From Flemingiibacterium sp045600005 (lineage in GTDB: Bacteria; Bacillota; Clostridia; Oscillospirales; CAG-272), in the NCBI GenBank assembly GCA_045600005.1, contig JAZRXB010000125.1, positions 1-7,398 of the forward strand: a DNA stretch of 7,398 nt, in the 5' to 3' direction. The first letter of the stretch is position 1; each line of letters starts with the position of its first letter. The translations under genes were made by a program, and so were the position numbers. Of this stretch, positions 6,696-7,398 are shown piece by piece. The notes under the pieces are model-generated. The model did no database searches, was not told the DNA's origin, and saw only the letters and a list, made by a program, of their open reading frames with translations.

Positions 6696-6725
6696 GTTCT
6701 CTGAGGCTGCATAAGTTTTCTCAGG
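6689..6725. repeat. Imperfect tandem repeat over the gap stop codon
   Basis: An 18-base unit, TGCATAAGTTCTCTGAGG (6689-6706), is repeated at 6708-6725 with two differences and a 19-base period. The first copy contains the last Ala codon and the TAA stop of gap. The two units also create a weak hairpin, CTGAG (6701-6705) with CTCAG (6720-6724), followed by an A/T-rich run. It could be a local duplication that shaped the 3' untranslated region, or a remnant of an attachment-site duplication. Confidence 0.6.
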
Positions 6726-6748
6726 TTATAAAAAAGGATCGGCGCTCG

Positions 6749-6800
6749 GGCAGCTTCCAATAAGACGGTAACGACACATTACTGACATAGGGTAGCTGCC
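6749..6800. repeat. Long-range inverted repeat downstream of gap
   Basis: GGCAGCT (6749-6755) pairs perfectly with AGCTGCC (6794-6800). After one mismatch two more C-G pairs follow (6757-6758 with 6791-6792). The enclosed region contains a small inner GTAA (6768-6771) / TTAC (6779-6782) pairing. The element is not followed by a T-run on the plus strand, so it is not a classical terminator. On the minus strand a run of six T (6730-6735 read in reverse) comes 13 bases after the repeat. It may be part of a 3' untranslated structure, a small RNA, or an element end. Confidence 0.4.
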
Positions 6801-6820
6801 AGACGGGCTGCACCGAAAAG

Positions 6821-6864
6821 AGCAGGCATATCTGAGGATAATCCCTCGGGTATGCCTGCTTTTT
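6821..6864. terminator. Bidirectional intrinsic terminator between convergent genes
   Basis: AGCAGGCATA (6821-6830) and TATGCCTGCT (6851-6860) form a perfect ten-pair stem. The loop itself can fold further through GAGG (6834-6837) and CCTC (6844-6847). On the plus strand the stem is followed by TTTT (6861-6864), serving gap. On the minus strand it is followed by CTTTTC, serving the unknown gene whose TGA stop is at 6866-6868. The position between two convergent genes fits shared termination. Confidence 0.85.
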
Positions 6865-6865
6865 C

Positions 6866-7398
6866 TCATTTATGCCGTTTCCCTTTTCCGTGCGTCTGAT
6901 ACAGCGGCGTTTTCCCCCTCATGTTTTGCCGAATCTTCCACATATCCGCCCGGCTCAGAATCCCGACCAGCGTTACGAATTCTTCCTTCGTCAGTGAATC
7001 GTAGTCAATGCCGAGCCCCAACATAAGCGAGCGAATCTGCTGTTCCTGTGGACTGCCTTCAAAGTTCAGGGCTTCTCCCAGCTTCTGCGTGATCTCCTGC
7101 GCAGGTGTTTCTTCCTCTGCGGTGGTCTTATCCTTTCGGTGAGCATCGCGTATGTCGTGCAGGATTACGTCCATATCCTCATGAATCGCATGACCGAAGA
7201 AATCATCTTCCGTTATCTGTGCCAACTCCAGTGTGCGCAGATGCAGATCATTTGCTCCGGGATCGTATTCCTGCATAATCTGCTGCCGCGTCGCTTCCAG
7301 AACGGTGTTCATGTCCTGAACGCGCATATCCGCGATCCGGTCAACATAGATTTCCGCATCGACGAGAAATCGCTGAAATCCCTCATGCGTCACCAGCT
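6866..7398 (-). CDS. Unrecognised protein, C-terminal part (runs off the window)
   Basis: The reading frame is open from the right edge to a TGA at 6866-6868, about 177 residues. A GTG at 7391-7393 could be a start, but only five bases lie upstream in the window and the frame stays open, so I treat the gene as 5'-partial. I do not recognise a family. The visible part is mostly helical and rich in acidic and Gln residues, with a segment TAEEETPAQEITQ in the middle that looks like a linker. It then has a more ordered block (LMLGLGIDYDSLTKEEF, ILSRADMWKIR) and a basic tail ending GKGKRHK. No membrane segment or signal is seen. Base composition is nearer 50% GC and codon use is less biased than in the genes to the left, hinting at a different origin. 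A mobile-element or phage accessory protein is possible but unsupported. Confidence 0.6.
   Translation of the reverse strand, partial: LVTHEGFQRFLVDAEIYVDRIADMRVQDMNTVLEATRQQIMQEYDPGANDLHLRTLELAQITEDDFFGHAIHEDMDVILHDIRDAHRKDKTTAEEETPAQEITQKLGEALNFEGSPQEQQIRSLMLGLGIDYDSLTKEEFVTLVGILSRADMWKIRQNMRGKTPLYQTHGKGKRHK

Noticed and set aside
6866..7393. Treating the right-edge gene as complete from the GTG at 7391-7393
   Set aside because: The frame stays open to the window edge and only five bases upstream are visible, so no ribosome binding site can be judged. A 5'-partial gene is safer.
1..7398. CRISPR array, tRNA, rRNA, or insertion sequence
   Set aside because: No regularly spaced repeats, no tRNA-like cloverleaf or CCA end, no rRNA signature and no transposase motif were seen on either strand.

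Overview
The window looks like a stretch of chromosome from a Gram-positive, moderately GC-rich member of the Clostridia, probably an uncultured gut or rumen relative. The evidence is GGAGG-type ribosome binding sites, textbook SigA-type promoters (TTGACA/TATAAT with 17-bp spacing), a lipoprotein with a lipobox, and the VTC / DUF4956 / CotH gene set. From memory, that set recurs in Clostridia and Actinobacteria. The taxonomic placement is inference.

Layout. Positions 7-5309 hold four minus-strand genes. In transcription order these are a VTC-type (polyphosphate polymerase-like) protein, a DUF4956 membrane protein, and a large CotH-kinase lipoprotein with chitobiase-like and lamin-tail domains. 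These three are joined by 4-base ATGA stop/start overlaps. After 79 bases comes a cytoplasmic GH99-like/WbsX-type protein, which has its own near-perfect promoter inside that gap. Positions 5310-5663 form a 354-base divergent intergenic region. It holds the strong promoter of the VTC operon, several palindromes, a weaker candidate promoter for the plus-strand gene, and a potentially structured mRNA leader. Positions 5664-6695 encode a glycolytic GAPDH with highly biased codon use. Positions 6696-6865 contain an imperfect tandem repeat overlapping the gap stop codon, a long-range inverted repeat, and a strong bidirectional terminator. Positions 6866-7398 hold the C-terminal part of an unrecognised minus-strand gene that runs off the window.

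How the genes may work together. The overlap-coupled trio couples a predicted nucleotide-using polymerase domain facing the cytoplasm, a small membrane protein with a cytoplasmic tail, and an exported membrane-anchored protein kinase-like lipoprotein. A reasonable hypothesis is a cell-envelope phosphate or polymer system in which phosphorylation of surface proteins and a polyphosphate-like activity are made together. The GH99-like gene may add a glycan-processing activity but is separately promoted. gap is housekeeping and probably unrelated. The most interesting items are the trio, the relocation of the VTC start to a TTG codon, the palindrome-rich divergent spacer with the structured gap leader, and the unexplained sequence downstream of gap.
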